Source of the DNA: Streptomyces hokutonensis
GTDB taxonomy: Bacteria > Actinomycetota > Actinomycetes > Streptomycetales > Streptomycetaceae
Assembly: GCF_000376565.1 (NCBI RefSeq)
Contig: NZ_BARG01000034.1
Location: 62,001-126,000 of the forward strand
Direction: 5' to 3'
Length of the DNA: 64,000 bases
A model generated the notes under the pieces. The model ran no database searches. It was not told the DNA's origin and worked only from the letters and a program-made list of their open reading frames with translations. Positions 26,557 to 34,640 of this stretch are shown here, in pieces (the stretch's first letter is position 1; each line of letters opens with the position of its first letter). Made by a program: the position numbers and the translations under genes.

Positions 26557-26606
26557 GTCCCCTTCGACGACGCGGCGGATCCGGCCTTCGACGCCGTCGA
26601 GGGGAC
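26557..26606. terminator. Bidirectional hairpin between convergent genes
   Basis: GTCCCCTTCGACG (26557-26569) pairs with CGTCGAGGGGAC (26595-26606): twelve base pairs with one bulged T, and a G+C-rich loop. It starts four bases after the membrane-protein stop and ends twelve bases before the stop of the opposing gene. Confidence 0.75.
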
Positions 26607-26617
26607 TGTCGCCCGGG

Positions 26618-27811
26618 TCAGCGCTCGTTCGCCAGGTCGAGTTCCGCCTGGGTGGCCGCCGCCTTCGGCTCCGGCTCGGCACCCCGCCAGGGACGCGCGA
26701 GCGTGCCCCCGTAGGGCAGCCACCAGCGGTCCGTGGTCAGCTCGGCACCCGGCTCGAAGGGCTCGCCCGGCCTCGGGGTGGCCACCGCCTGGCCCGCCGC
26801 TGCCGCCGCGTCCGCGGTCCACTCGCCGGGCTCGGCCCACGCGTGCAGCGCCAGATTGAACGTGCCCCAGTGGATGGGCAGCAGCACCCCGTGCGCCTGC
26901 CCGCCCTGGAGGTCGAGGTGGGCGCGCATGCCCTCCTCGGGCGTCATGTGGATGTCGGGCCAGAACTCGCTGTAGGCGCCGATCTGGATCATCGTGGCGT
27001 CGAACGGGCCGTGCGCCGCGCCGATGTCCTTGAAGCCCTCGAAGTAGCCGGTGTCGCCGCTGTGGTAGATCCGGTGCTCGTCACCGGCGACGACCCAGGA
27101 GGCCCAGAGGGTGTGCTGGGTGTTGCGCAGGCCCCGGCCGCAGAAGTGGCGGGCCGGGGTCGCGGTCAGGGTGAGGCCGCCGACCTTGGTCTCCTCGTTC
27201 CAGTCCAGCTCGCGCAGCCGGTCCGGGGAGACGCCCCAGTGCTCCAGGTGGGCGCCGACGCCCAGCGGCACGGCGAACAGGGTGTCCGTGTCGGCCAGCG
27301 CCTTGATCGAGGGCATGTCCAGGTGGTCGTAGTGGTCGTGCGAGATCACCACGACGTCGACGGGACCGAGGGCGGCCAGCGGCAGGGGCACCGGGTGCAG
27401 CCGCTTGGGGCCGGCGAACGGGAACGGGGAGCAGCGCTCGCCCCAGACCGGGTCGAAGAGGACCCGGTGGCCGTCGATCTCCGCCAGCACGCTGGAGTGG
27501 CCCATCCAGGTCAGGCGCAGCCCGGTGGCGGCGGGTTTGGCCAGGTCGGCGAGGGTGGTGGCGTGCACGGGCAGGGTGCCGTCGGGGGCGCGGCGGACGC
27601 GTGCCTCCTTGTCCAGGTAGGCCTTGCCCATCTCGCGCATCGTGCCGCCGGACGGGCGGACGTTCGTGTTGCCCCCGGGGTTCTGGAAGACCCCGTCCTT
27701 GAAGTGGGGCGATCTGCGGATGCGCGCCAGGCGCTCGCCGCTCGGGTCCGCGCCGAAGGCCGCGGGCTGCAGCGCGCGGAGCCCGGAGCTCAGGGTACGG
27801 ATTCCGGTCAC
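26618..27811 (-). CDS. MBL-fold metallo-hydrolase (UlaG / NAPE-PLD-like)
   Basis: A 397-residue metallo-beta-lactamase-fold hydrolase. The metal site VVISHDHYDHLDM (HxHxDH) is near residue 160. HFCGRGLRNTQHTLWASWVV, RIYHSGDTGYFEGF and LLPIHWGTFNLALH provide the remaining ligands. The N-terminal block PHFKDGVFQNPGGNTNV is the one seen in bacterial proteins related to N-acyl-phosphatidylethanolamine phospholipase D. A phosphodiesterase or lactonase activity is likely, but the substrate is unknown. No signal peptide is present. The gene is divergent from the dehydrogenase gene at 28021. Confidence 0.85.
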   Translation of the reverse strand: MTGIRTLSSGLRALQPAAFGADPSGERLARIRRSPHFKDGVFQNPGGNTNVRPSGGTMREMGKAYLDKEARVRRAPDGTLPVHATTLADLAKPAATGLRLTWMGHSSVLAEIDGHRVLFDPVWGERCSPFPFAGPKRLHPVPLPLAALGPVDVVVISHDHYDHLDMPSIKALADTDTLFAVPLGVGAHLEHWGVSPDRLRELDWNEETKVGGLTLTATPARHFCGRGLRNTQHTLWASWVVAGDEHRIYHSGDTGYFEGFKDIGAAHGPFDATMIQIGAYSEFWPDIHMTPEEGMRAHLDLQGGQAHGVLLPIHWGTFNLALHAWAEPGEWTADAAAAAGQAVATPRPGEPFEPGAELTTDRWWLPYGGTLARPWRGAEPEPKAAATQAELDLANER

Positions 27812-27960
27812 GATGCCTCCAGGTGGAGTCGGTCAGGCTTTCCATTATGGTCGACCCCTGTGACAACGCCGGTGCATCGGCTTCTCGGGGCCGTCATTCC
27901 AAGGAAAGACCAAAGTTCCGCGCCCGTGGTTGACACCGCGGCGCGGAATTCGATCTTCCG

Positions 27961-27990
27961 TTGACAGGACACGCCCCCACTTCCGATACT
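27961..27990 (+). promoter_or_regulatory. Candidate housekeeping promoter of the dehydrogenase gene
   Basis: TTGACA (27961-27966), an 18-base spacer and GATACT (27985-27990) fit the main vegetative sigma factor. Transcription would start about 22 bases before the ATG at 28021, leaving room for the ribosome site GAGGAG. A second TTGACA lies about 30 bases upstream. Confidence 0.6.
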
Positions 27991-28020
27991 GACTCGCCGT
28001 TCAGTACCCGAGGAGTCCGT

Positions 28021-29199
28021 ATGACCGCCCCCTTGATGTCGCTCACCTGGACCGACCACGTCACCGGCCGCCAGGGCTTCCTGGTCGTCGACCGGCTGGT
28101 GCGCGGGGTGTCCAGCGGCGGGCTGCGGATGCGGCCGGGCTGCACCCTCGACGAGGTGGCGGGGCTCGCCCGCGGCATGACCATGAAAGAGGCGCTGCAC
28201 TACGACCCGGCGGGCCGGTACATCCCCCTGGGCGGCGCCAAGGGCGGCATCGACTGCGACCCCCAGGACCCGGAGTCGTACGGCCTCCTCGTGCGGTATC
28301 TGCGGGCCGTGCGGCCGTACGTCGAGAGTTTCTGGACGACGGGTGAGGACCTCGGGCTCAGCCAGGACCTGGTGGACCGGGCCGCCGCGGAGGCGGGGCT
28401 GGTGTCGTCGATCCAGGCCGTGTATCCGCTGCTCGACGACGAGGCCGCGGCGCGGCGGCGGCTCGCGGACGCGTTCGCGGTCGAGGTGGACGGGATCGGG
28501 CTCGACGAGCTGGTCGGCGGCTGCGGGGTCGCCGAGTCGGTGCTCGCGGCGCTGGACCGGGCGGATGTGCCGTACGCGGGGACGCGGGTCGCCGTGCAGG
28601 GTCTGGGCACCATGGGCGGGGCCACGGCGCGGTTCCTCACGCGCGCGGGGCTGACGATCGTGGCCGTCGCCGACGTCAAGGGGACGATCGTGAACCCGGC
28701 CGGGCTCGACGTGGACGCGCTGCTCGCGGCGCGGGACTCGTACGGCACCGTGGACCGGTCCGTGCTGCGCCCCGGCGACCGCGAACTCCCGGGCGGGGAC
28801 TGGCTGTCCGTCGAGGCGGAGGTGCTGGTTCCGGCGGCGGTGTCGTACGCGGTCGACACCACGAACCAGGGGGCGGTCACCGCCCGCTGGATCGTCGAGG
28901 CTGCCAACATGCCGGTACTTCCCGAGGCTGAGGAGCTGCTCTCCGCGCGCGGGGTCGTCGTACTGCCGGACGTGGTCGTGAACTCCGGGACGAACGCCTG
29001 GTGGTGGTGGACCCTGTTCGGCGACATCGGTGCGGACGCGGACGAGGCGTTCGCCCACACCCGGCGTTCGATGCGCGCCCTGATCGAGCTGATGCTGTCC
29101 CGTGCGGAGGCCGACAGCACGACACCTCGAGCCGCCGCGCACGCCATCGTCGCGGACCGGCTGCCGGTCATCGCGGAGCGGTTCGGCTGGTACCGGTGA
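28021..29199 (+). CDS. Glu/Leu/Phe/Val dehydrogenase family protein
   Basis: A 392-residue amino-acid dehydrogenase. The catalytic-domain motif PLGGAKGGIDCD is near residue 72, with the general-base lysine in GGAKGG; MTMKEALHYDPAG precedes it. The NAD(P)-binding domain begins at about 190 with VAVQGLGTMGGATARFL. EAANMPVLPEAEELL and VLPDVVVNSGTNAWWWWTLF close the active site. It would interconvert an L-amino acid and its 2-oxo acid with ammonia. Glutamate versus branched-chain specificity cannot be decided by eye. GAGGAG five bases before the ATG and a clear promoter support the start. A TetR gene follows 44 bases later. Confidence 0.87.
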   Translation: MTAPLMSLTWTDHVTGRQGFLVVDRLVRGVSSGGLRMRPGCTLDEVAGLARGMTMKEALHYDPAGRYIPLGGAKGGIDCDPQDPESYGLLVRYLRAVRPYVESFWTTGEDLGLSQDLVDRAAAEAGLVSSIQAVYPLLDDEAAARRRLADAFAVEVDGIGLDELVGGCGVAESVLAALDRADVPYAGTRVAVQGLGTMGGATARFLTRAGLTIVAVADVKGTIVNPAGLDVDALLAARDSYGTVDRSVLRPGDRELPGGDWLSVEAEVLVPAAVSYAVDTTNQGAVTARWIVEAANMPVLPEAEELLSARGVVVLPDVVVNSGTNAWWWWTLFGDIGADADEAFAHTRRSMRALIELMLSRAEADSTTPRAAAHAIVADRLPVIAERFGWYR

Positions 29200-29243
29200 G
29201 GTACGGGCCAACGCCTTCGCCGACCACGGAATAGGGTGGCCGG

Positions 29244-29858
29244 GTGGCGAGAGTGCGGTTGGGTGTGGCGGAGCGGCGTGCGGAGTTGCTGCGGGCCGCC
29301 GTCGAGCAGATCGAGGCGCGGGGTGTGGCGGCGGTCAGGATCGCCGACGTGGCCTCGGCGCTCGGGGTGAGCAACGCGCTGGTGCTCTATCACTTCTCGA
29401 CCAAGGAGAAGCTGGTCGCCGCCGCGTTCACCCATGCCGCCGAGGACGATCTCGCGCATCTGCGCAAGCTGCTCGGCCGCCGTACGACGGCGCTGCGCCG
29501 GCTGCGGGCGGCGGTGCGCTGGTACGCGCCGACCGGGCAGGCCAAGGGCTGGCGGCTGTGGATCGAGGGCTGGGCGGCGGCGCTGCGCGAACCGGCCCTG
29601 CTGGAGGTGACGCGTGATCTCGACCGGCAGTGGAAGCAGGCCCTCGCGGAGGTCGTCGCCGAGGGAGTGATCGCGGGCGAGTTCCACTGCCCGGACCCGA
29701 ACGCCACGGCGCTGCGCCTCACGGCCCTCCTGGACGGCCTGGCCGTACAGATGACGGCGTACGCGGGCGCGGTCTCGCGGACGCGGGCCCTGGAGTGGGT
29801 CGACGAGGCGCTCGCGCGGGAACTCGGCCTGGAGCGGGCGGCGTTGACCGCGTCCTGA
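29244..29858 (+). CDS. TetR-family transcriptional regulator
   Basis: A 204-residue regulator. The helix-turn-helix is LLRAAVEQIEARGVAAVRIA with DVASALGVSNALVLYHFSTK (residues 14-54). A BetI-like ligand domain follows, with GWRLWIEGWAAALREPALLE near 100 and LTALLDGLAVQMTAYAGAV near 160. It directly follows the dehydrogenase gene and may regulate it, but no obvious palindrome was found between them. The start is ATG-equivalent GTG (VARVRLGVAERRAELL) with GGGTGG upstream. Confidence 0.84.
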   Translation: MARVRLGVAERRAELLRAAVEQIEARGVAAVRIADVASALGVSNALVLYHFSTKEKLVAAAFTHAAEDDLAHLRKLLGRRTTALRRLRAAVRWYAPTGQAKGWRLWIEGWAAALREPALLEVTRDLDRQWKQALAEVVAEGVIAGEFHCPDPNATALRLTALLDGLAVQMTAYAGAVSRTRALEWVDEALARELGLERAALTAS

Positions 29859-30092
29859 GCCGACCCTCCGCAGACCTGCGGTCCCGTCCGTGGACGGCGA
29901 GGAGCGCACGACGGCAAGTTGGGGCAACAGGACGGCCACGTGTGCGCGTACGGACATCGCGGCGAGGGCCGGATCCCCTCGTCCGGCAGAGCGGCCACGC
30001 GCGCGGGCCCACGGGTCCGTCCGCCGTTCACCGCTCCAGCGCGGCCACCTCACCGGCCACGTCCGTCGGCACTCCCTGGGCCTCTCGCCCCG

Positions 30093-30920
30093 TCAGGCCA
30101 CCCAATCGATCCGCATCTTGATGTCGTCGGGCGACAGCGCGCCCTTGGCCTCCACATGGTCGCCCGAGGACTCGCCGCGCAGGCGGCGGCCGATCCACGG
30201 CACCAGGTACTCGCGCGCCCAGTGGACGTCGTCGCGGCGGATGTCGAGCGTGCCGCGCGGCGGGAGCGGCGGCCAGGGTTGGTCGGGGTCGGCCGGGACC
30301 TCGACGCCGAGGACCTGGCCTGCGCGGAGCGCCACGCGCGTGTGGCCCTCGGGAGAGAGGTGGAGCCGGTCGCCGTCCCAGGCCCGCCGGTCCTGGACCG
30401 TCTTGAGGGACCACAGGTCGAGCACCGGGCAGCCGTAGCGGTCGGCGATGGCCCGCACATGTCCGTTGTAGGTGGCGATCTTGCCGCGCAGATGCTTGAG
30501 CACCGGCACACCGCGGGTGTCGAAGCCGGTCGTCACCAGGACGGTGCCGACGGCGGAGGTGAGGTCGGCGACCGCGCGTTCGAAGCGCTCGGCGACCTCG
30601 TCGGGGTCGGTGCCGGGACGGATGATGTCGTTGCCGCCCGCGCAGAAGGAGACCAGGTCGGGACCGATCTCCTTGGCCCGGGTGAGCTGGTCGGCCACGA
30701 TCTGGTCGAGCAGTTTCCCGCGCACCGCGAGGTTGGTGTACTCGAAGTCGCCCTCGGGCCGCCGGTCCGCGAGCAGTACCGCGAACCGGTCGGCCCAGCC
30801 GACCATCGCCCCGTCGGGCCCGGGGTCGCCGACGCCCTCGGTGAAGCTGTCCCCCACCGCCACGTACGACCCGATCACTGATCTGTTGTCACTCTTCGAA
30901 TCGTTAGCCACGGCAACCAT
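30093..30920 (-). CDS. SGNH/GDSL hydrolase
   Basis: A 275-residue esterase of the SGNH fold. Block I is YVAVGDSFTEGVGDPGPDG (Ser near residue 24), the block III-like motif is FCAGGNDIIRPG near 95, and the catalytic Asp/His are in DRLHLSPEGHTRVAL near 190. No signal peptide is seen, so it is probably cytoplasmic. It would hydrolyse an ester or acetyl group of unknown identity. The C-terminal region VHWAREYLVPWIGRRLRGES is common in Streptomyces homologues. The 235 bases beyond its 3' end up to the TetR gene hold nothing recognisable. Confidence 0.86.
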   Translation of the reverse strand: MVAVANDSKSDNRSVIGSYVAVGDSFTEGVGDPGPDGAMVGWADRFAVLLADRRPEGDFEYTNLAVRGKLLDQIVADQLTRAKEIGPDLVSFCAGGNDIIRPGTDPDEVAERFERAVADLTSAVGTVLVTTGFDTRGVPVLKHLRGKIATYNGHVRAIADRYGCPVLDLWSLKTVQDRRAWDGDRLHLSPEGHTRVALRAGQVLGVEVPADPDQPWPPLPPRGTLDIRRDDVHWAREYLVPWIGRRLRGESSGDHVEAKGALSPDDIKMRIDWVA

Positions 30921-31066
30921 GGTTCACCCTGGACTGTGACCTACGCGATCGTATTTTGGGGTTGACGGGCGGTGAGATAAGCCACTTGTAAAGGGTTGTC
31001 CAAAGTCGGAATAAGCCCCTGGTCAGGGACGTTGACCCCGGGAACTGCCCTGCGCCGGCCCCGATG

Positions 31067-31978
31067 TCAGCCGACGGTGACGCCGTGCGAACGGAGATAG
31101 GCGACCGGGTCCACGTCCGAGCCGTAGTACGGAGTGGTCCGGATCTCGAAGTGCAGGTGCGGGCCGGTGACGTTGCCGGTCGCGCCGGAGAGGCCGATCT
31201 GCTGGCCCTCGGTCACGGTCTGGCCGGCCGAGACGGACAGCTGCGACATGTGGGCGTACTGCGAGTACTCGCCGTCCGCGTGCCGGATGACGACCTCGTT
31301 GCCGTAGGCGCCGTCGTAGGCCGCGGAGACGACCGTGCCCGCGGCGACCGCCTTGACGGTGGTGCCGGTCGGGACGACGAAGTCGACGCCCGTGTGGTAG
31401 CCGCTGGACCACATGCTGCCCGCGACGTGGTAGCCCGTGCCGATGGTGCCGCCGGTCACGGGGAGGGTGTAGCCGCTGGAGGTGCCGGCGGTGTCGGCGC
31501 TCTGGGTGGCGGTCGTCTTCTTCGAGGAGGAGGACGAACCGGAGGACGAACCGGACGACTTGGTCGTGCTCGTGCCCGAGTCCGTGCTCGTCGTGGCCTT
31601 CTTGCCGAGGGAGAGCTTGAGGCCCGGGTGGATCAGCGACGGGTCGGCGCCGATGGCCTCGCGGTTGTCCTGGTAGATCTTCTTCCAGCCGCCGGTGACG
31701 TCCTGGTCCTCGGCGATCTTCGCGAGCCAGTCGCCCGCCTTCACCGAATACGTCTTGACGCCTTCGGTCCTGGCGGTCGCCGCCTTCTCCGTCACCGTCT
31801 TCTCGGCCGCCGGAATCGACTGAACGGCCTTTTCCGGAGCGGAAGTCGAAGGGGCGGCATGGGCACCGGTGGCCCCCATGAGCGGAAGGGCGAGCGCCGC
31901 GCCGCCGGTTCCGGCTACGGCTATCGAACGGCTGAGGCGCTGGGACTTGGGACGGCGGTGCTTACCCTTCGCGGGCAT
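31067..31978 (-). CDS. Secreted LysM / M23 peptidoglycan hydrolase
   Basis: A 303-residue cell-wall enzyme. A basic N-terminus and hydrophobic stretch (AVAGTGGAALALPLMGATGAH) form a signal peptide, probably cut near residue 41. A LysM domain lies at about 75-125 (KTYSVKAGDWLAKIAED to IHPGLKLSL). A Ser/Thr-rich linker follows, then the M23 metallopeptidase: GYHTGVDFVVPTG (H and D ligands near 195) and GPHLHFEIR (HxH near 275). It should cut peptide crosslinks in peptidoglycan during growth or sporulation. A cyclic-di-AMP riboswitch occupies its leader, and the Shine-Dalgarno GAGAGG lies eight bases before the ATG, directly against the riboswitch. Confidence 0.93.
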   Translation of the reverse strand: MPAKGKHRRPKSQRLSRSIAVAGTGGAALALPLMGATGAHAAPSTSAPEKAVQSIPAAEKTVTEKAATARTEGVKTYSVKAGDWLAKIAEDQDVTGGWKKIYQDNREAIGADPSLIHPGLKLSLGKKATTSTDSGTSTTKSSGSSSGSSSSSKKTTATQSADTAGTSSGYTLPVTGGTIGTGYHVAGSMWSSGYHTGVDFVVPTGTTVKAVAAGTVVSAAYDGAYGNEVVIRHADGEYSQYAHMSQLSVSAGQTVTEGQQIGLSGATGNVTGPHLHFEIRTTPYYGSDVDPVAYLRSHGVTVG

Positions 31979-31992
31979 GACGAATTCCTCTC

Positions 31993-32175
31993 CGGCGCCT
32001 GCGAGGTGAGCTGTCGGGTGCGGGCTGGAGATGCCCGGCCGCGCGCTGGTCGCGGCTTTACCCCAAGCCCGTTCCGGAGACCGGAACAGGCGTCCTACCT
32101 GTGGGTCCCCCGCTCCTGCCGCATACGGGTGGGTGTGTGCGGAGTCCGGTCGGCGGCAGGATTGGGCGTCCGTCC
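31993..32175 (-). promoter_or_regulatory. Cyclic-di-AMP riboswitch (ydaO-yuaA class)
   Basis: The leader has the conserved blocks of the ydaO class in order. GACGCCCAATCCTGCCG forms the 5' P1 region, then GGGGGACCCACAGGT (32097-32111), hairpin GTTCCGG-AGA-CCGGAAC (32071-32087), CTTGGGGTAAAGCCG (32053-32067) and CCGACAGCTCACCTCGCAGG (31998-32017). CGCC and GGCG close P1. In Streptomyces this class is known to control cell-wall hydrolase genes such as rpfA. No terminator hairpin separates P1 from the start codon; the ribosome site starts right at the P1 3' end. Confidence 0.9.
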
Positions 32176-32200
32176 GGATTGGTGGCGAACGTAAGCGAGG

Positions 32201-32229
32201 AAGACGCAAAGGGACAAGCAGGAGGTTCC
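32201..32229 (-). promoter_or_regulatory. Candidate SigE-type promoter of the M23 hydrolase leader
   Basis: GGAACC (32224-32229), a 17-base spacer and CGTCTT (32201-32206), read on the minus strand, resemble the GGAAC/CGTC pattern of the cell-envelope stress sigma factor SigE. It would start RNA about 25 bases before the riboswitch aptamer. Confidence 0.55.
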
Positions 32230-32258
32230 ACGGTTTTGTGTTTCTTGTGACTTCCTGC

Positions 32259-32289
32259 GGGAATTCACAGTCACCCTCCGTGAATTCCC
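32259..32289. repeat. 31-base dyad upstream of the riboswitch promoter
   Basis: Perfect ten-base arms GGGAATTCAC and GTGAATTCCC flank an 11-base centre. It lies 30 bases upstream of the candidate -35 element and 158 bases past the alpha-galactosidase stop. It could be an activator or repressor site, or a terminator without a U tract. Confidence 0.6.
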
Positions 32290-32446
32290 ACCGGACTTCG
32301 ACCTCAATTCCCCTGGAAAAGCATGTCAATTACGTGAACATGACGAGCGACGTACGGTCACGGATATGACGCTGCTCACGTACAACCCCTCAGGTTCCCT
32401 TATTCCAGAGCGAGTTGTAACGAAGGCTGCAATTCGGACAGAAGGC

Positions 32447-34519
32447 TCAGATACGACGCAGCCGGAGAACCGTCGCATCGAGGTCACCGCGCAGCCCGGT
32501 CCGCAGCCCGTGGTGCAACAGCACGGCACCCCGGTGGACTTCGCCCGTTTCGAGGCATTCGTACGACGCTGTCGGGTCGAGCCCGCGCAGCCGGAGCGCA
32601 GGTACCGGCTCGCCGTAGTGCTGCGCCTGGAGCAGGGCGAGGACGACGCTCTCGTCACCGCGCGTGTACTGCACGGCGCTCAGTCCGCCGGTCGGCGGGC
32701 GCAGCCGGTGGAGGTCGCCGCGCTGCACGAGCGGCCGGATCTCCTTGTACAGGGCGATCCACTCGCGGGCCTCGGCGAGTTCCTCCTCGGTCCACTCGGA
32801 GAGGTCGCCGCCCACGCCGAGCACTCCGGCCATGGCGCTCACGAACCGGAAGCGCAGGCTGCTGACCCGGTCGTTGAGCTGGGTGTTGGGGCTGTCGGTG
32901 ACCCAGGCGGCCATCACGCGCGCGGGGTGGATCTGGCTGAAGCCGTGCTGGATGGCGAGCCGGTCGAGCGGGTCGGTGTTGTCCGAGGTCCACACCTGGT
33001 CCGTACGGCTGAGGATGCCGAGGTCGATCCGGCCGCCGCCGCCCGAGCAGGACTCGAAGGCCACGCCGGGGTGGGCCTCCCGCAGCCGGTCCAACAGGGC
33101 GTACAGGGCGCGCACATGGTCGACCCAGAGGCGCTGCGGATAGGCGTCGCCGGGCCAGCCCGCGTCGGTGAAGCAGCGGTTGAAGTCCCACTTCACATAG
33201 TCGATGGGGGCGCTGGAGAGGAGTCCGTCGAGCTGCTCCCAGAGGTACTCCTGGACATCCTCGCGGGCGAGGTTGAGGACGAGCTGATTGCGGAACTCCG
33301 TCCGCTTTCGTCCCTCTTGGTACTGCACCCAGTCCGGGTGGGCGCGGTACAGGTCGCTGTCCGGGTTGATCATCTCGGGCTCGACCCAGATGCCGAACTG
33401 CATGCCCAGGGAGTGGACGCGGTCCGCGAGGGGCTTGAGGCCGGCGGGGAAGCGGTCCGGGTTGGGGGTCCAGTCGCCGAGTCCGGCGCGGTCGCTGGTG
33501 CGGGCGCCGAACCAGCCGTCGTCGACCACGAACAGCTCGACGCCGGCCGCCGCCGCACGCTGCGCGAGGACCTCCTGCTGCTCCTCGGAGATGTCGAACT
33601 GGGTGGCCTCCCAGGAGTTGTAGAGCACCGGCCGGTCCTTGTCCGCGTCCGGGATGACGTACGTCCGCTGGTAGGCGTGCCAGGTGCGGCTGGCGCCGCC
33701 GAAGCCTGCGTCGCTCCACAGGGCGGCGAAGAGGGGTGTCGTGAAGGACTCCCCGGCCGCGAGGATCAGCAGCCCGGACTCGTCGTAGCCCGCGCCGCCG
33801 GTGATCTGCACGCGCGCGTCCGGGAGTTGGGCCACGGCGATGCGCCAGGACCCCGACCAGCCGAGGGCGCAGCCGTAGACCTCGCCGCGTTCCTCGGTCG
33901 CGTCGGTGTCGAGGGCGACCCAGGGGAGGTACTGGTGTCCGGTGTGGCCGCGGCGGCTGCCGATGACCTTCTCACCGTAGGTGAGGGGGGAGCGCACCAG
34001 CCGCGACTCGGCGGCCCAGCGCCCGTGCACGTGCGACAGCTGCCACTCCTCGCGGTCGGGCAGTGTCCAGGTCGCGGAGTCGGCGCGCAGCAGCTCCAGC
34101 GGCTCGGCCCCCTCGTTGTCGAGGACGGTCCAGCGCTCCACGACGTCGCCGCGCGTGCGGTAGTGCAGGGTGATCGTCAGTCCCGCGTCGCGGAAGCGGA
34201 GCCGCAGCTCGTCGCCGTCCGTGTCGTAGCGGTCGAAGGTCCACTCGGTGCCGCGCCGCTCCGGGGTGCGCACCGACAGGGCGGGCCGGACGAAGCGGGG
34301 GCCGCCCTCGACCGGGTACTCCTCGTGCCCGTCGAGCGGGGCCTCGAAGGAGGCTCCGCCGGGGAGCGGACGGGCGGCCAGTTCCTCGGCGTCGGCGAGC
34401 GCGATACGGGGACCCCAGTGGAGATGGAGCAGTTCGTCGCGCTCGGTGAGATGGACGGCGTAACTGCTCGTGGGTCCGGACAGCACCCACGTACGGCCGT
34501 TCTCGGCGGTCTCCAGCAT
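32447..34519 (-). CDS. GH36 alpha-galactosidase
   Basis: A 690-residue glycoside hydrolase. The N-terminal beta-sandwich contains the SRRGHTGHQYLPWVAL block. The TIM barrel begins near residue 310 with NSWEATQFDISEEQQ and FVVDDGWFGAR. The nucleophile is the Asp of YVKWDFNR (about residue 450). ESCSGGGGRIDLGIL and the acid/base Asp in TSDNTDPLDRL follow near 510-530. There is no signal peptide, so it acts on imported alpha-galactosides. ATG 34519 is chosen because GAGGGA lies a few bases upstream; a GTG ten codons earlier is also open. No transporter is adjacent, so its inducer is unclear. Confidence 0.93.
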   Translation of the reverse strand: MLETAENGRTWVLSGPTSSYAVHLTERDELLHLHWGPRIALADAEELAARPLPGGASFEAPLDGHEEYPVEGGPRFVRPALSVRTPERRGTEWTFDRYDTDGDELRLRFRDAGLTITLHYRTRGDVVERWTVLDNEGAEPLELLRADSATWTLPDREEWQLSHVHGRWAAESRLVRSPLTYGEKVIGSRRGHTGHQYLPWVALDTDATEERGEVYGCALGWSGSWRIAVAQLPDARVQITGGAGYDESGLLILAAGESFTTPLFAALWSDAGFGGASRTWHAYQRTYVIPDADKDRPVLYNSWEATQFDISEEQQEVLAQRAAAAGVELFVVDDGWFGARTSDRAGLGDWTPNPDRFPAGLKPLADRVHSLGMQFGIWVEPEMINPDSDLYRAHPDWVQYQEGRKRTEFRNQLVLNLAREDVQEYLWEQLDGLLSSAPIDYVKWDFNRCFTDAGWPGDAYPQRLWVDHVRALYALLDRLREAHPGVAFESCSGGGGRIDLGILSRTDQVWTSDNTDPLDRLAIQHGFSQIHPARVMAAWVTDSPNTQLNDRVSSLRFRFVSAMAGVLGVGGDLSEWTEEELAEAREWIALYKEIRPLVQRGDLHRLRPPTGGLSAVQYTRGDESVVLALLQAQHYGEPVPALRLRGLDPTASYECLETGEVHRGAVLLHHGLRTGLRGDLDATVLRLRRI

Positions 34520-34640
34520 CAAGTCCCTCACAGATTCGAACAAGTCCACTCAAGCGCCAACATCATCAATGGTGGGGGACCTGCGAGGCAACGCCTGTGG
34601 AGAACTCATAACCTGTGGAAACCCGTGTCACGCGTCCGGG

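Noticed and set aside
30974-31003. TTGGAC-18-TATCTC as promoter of the SGNH hydrolase gene
   Set aside because: The -10 match is weak and the spacing is at the limit; not listed as a feature.
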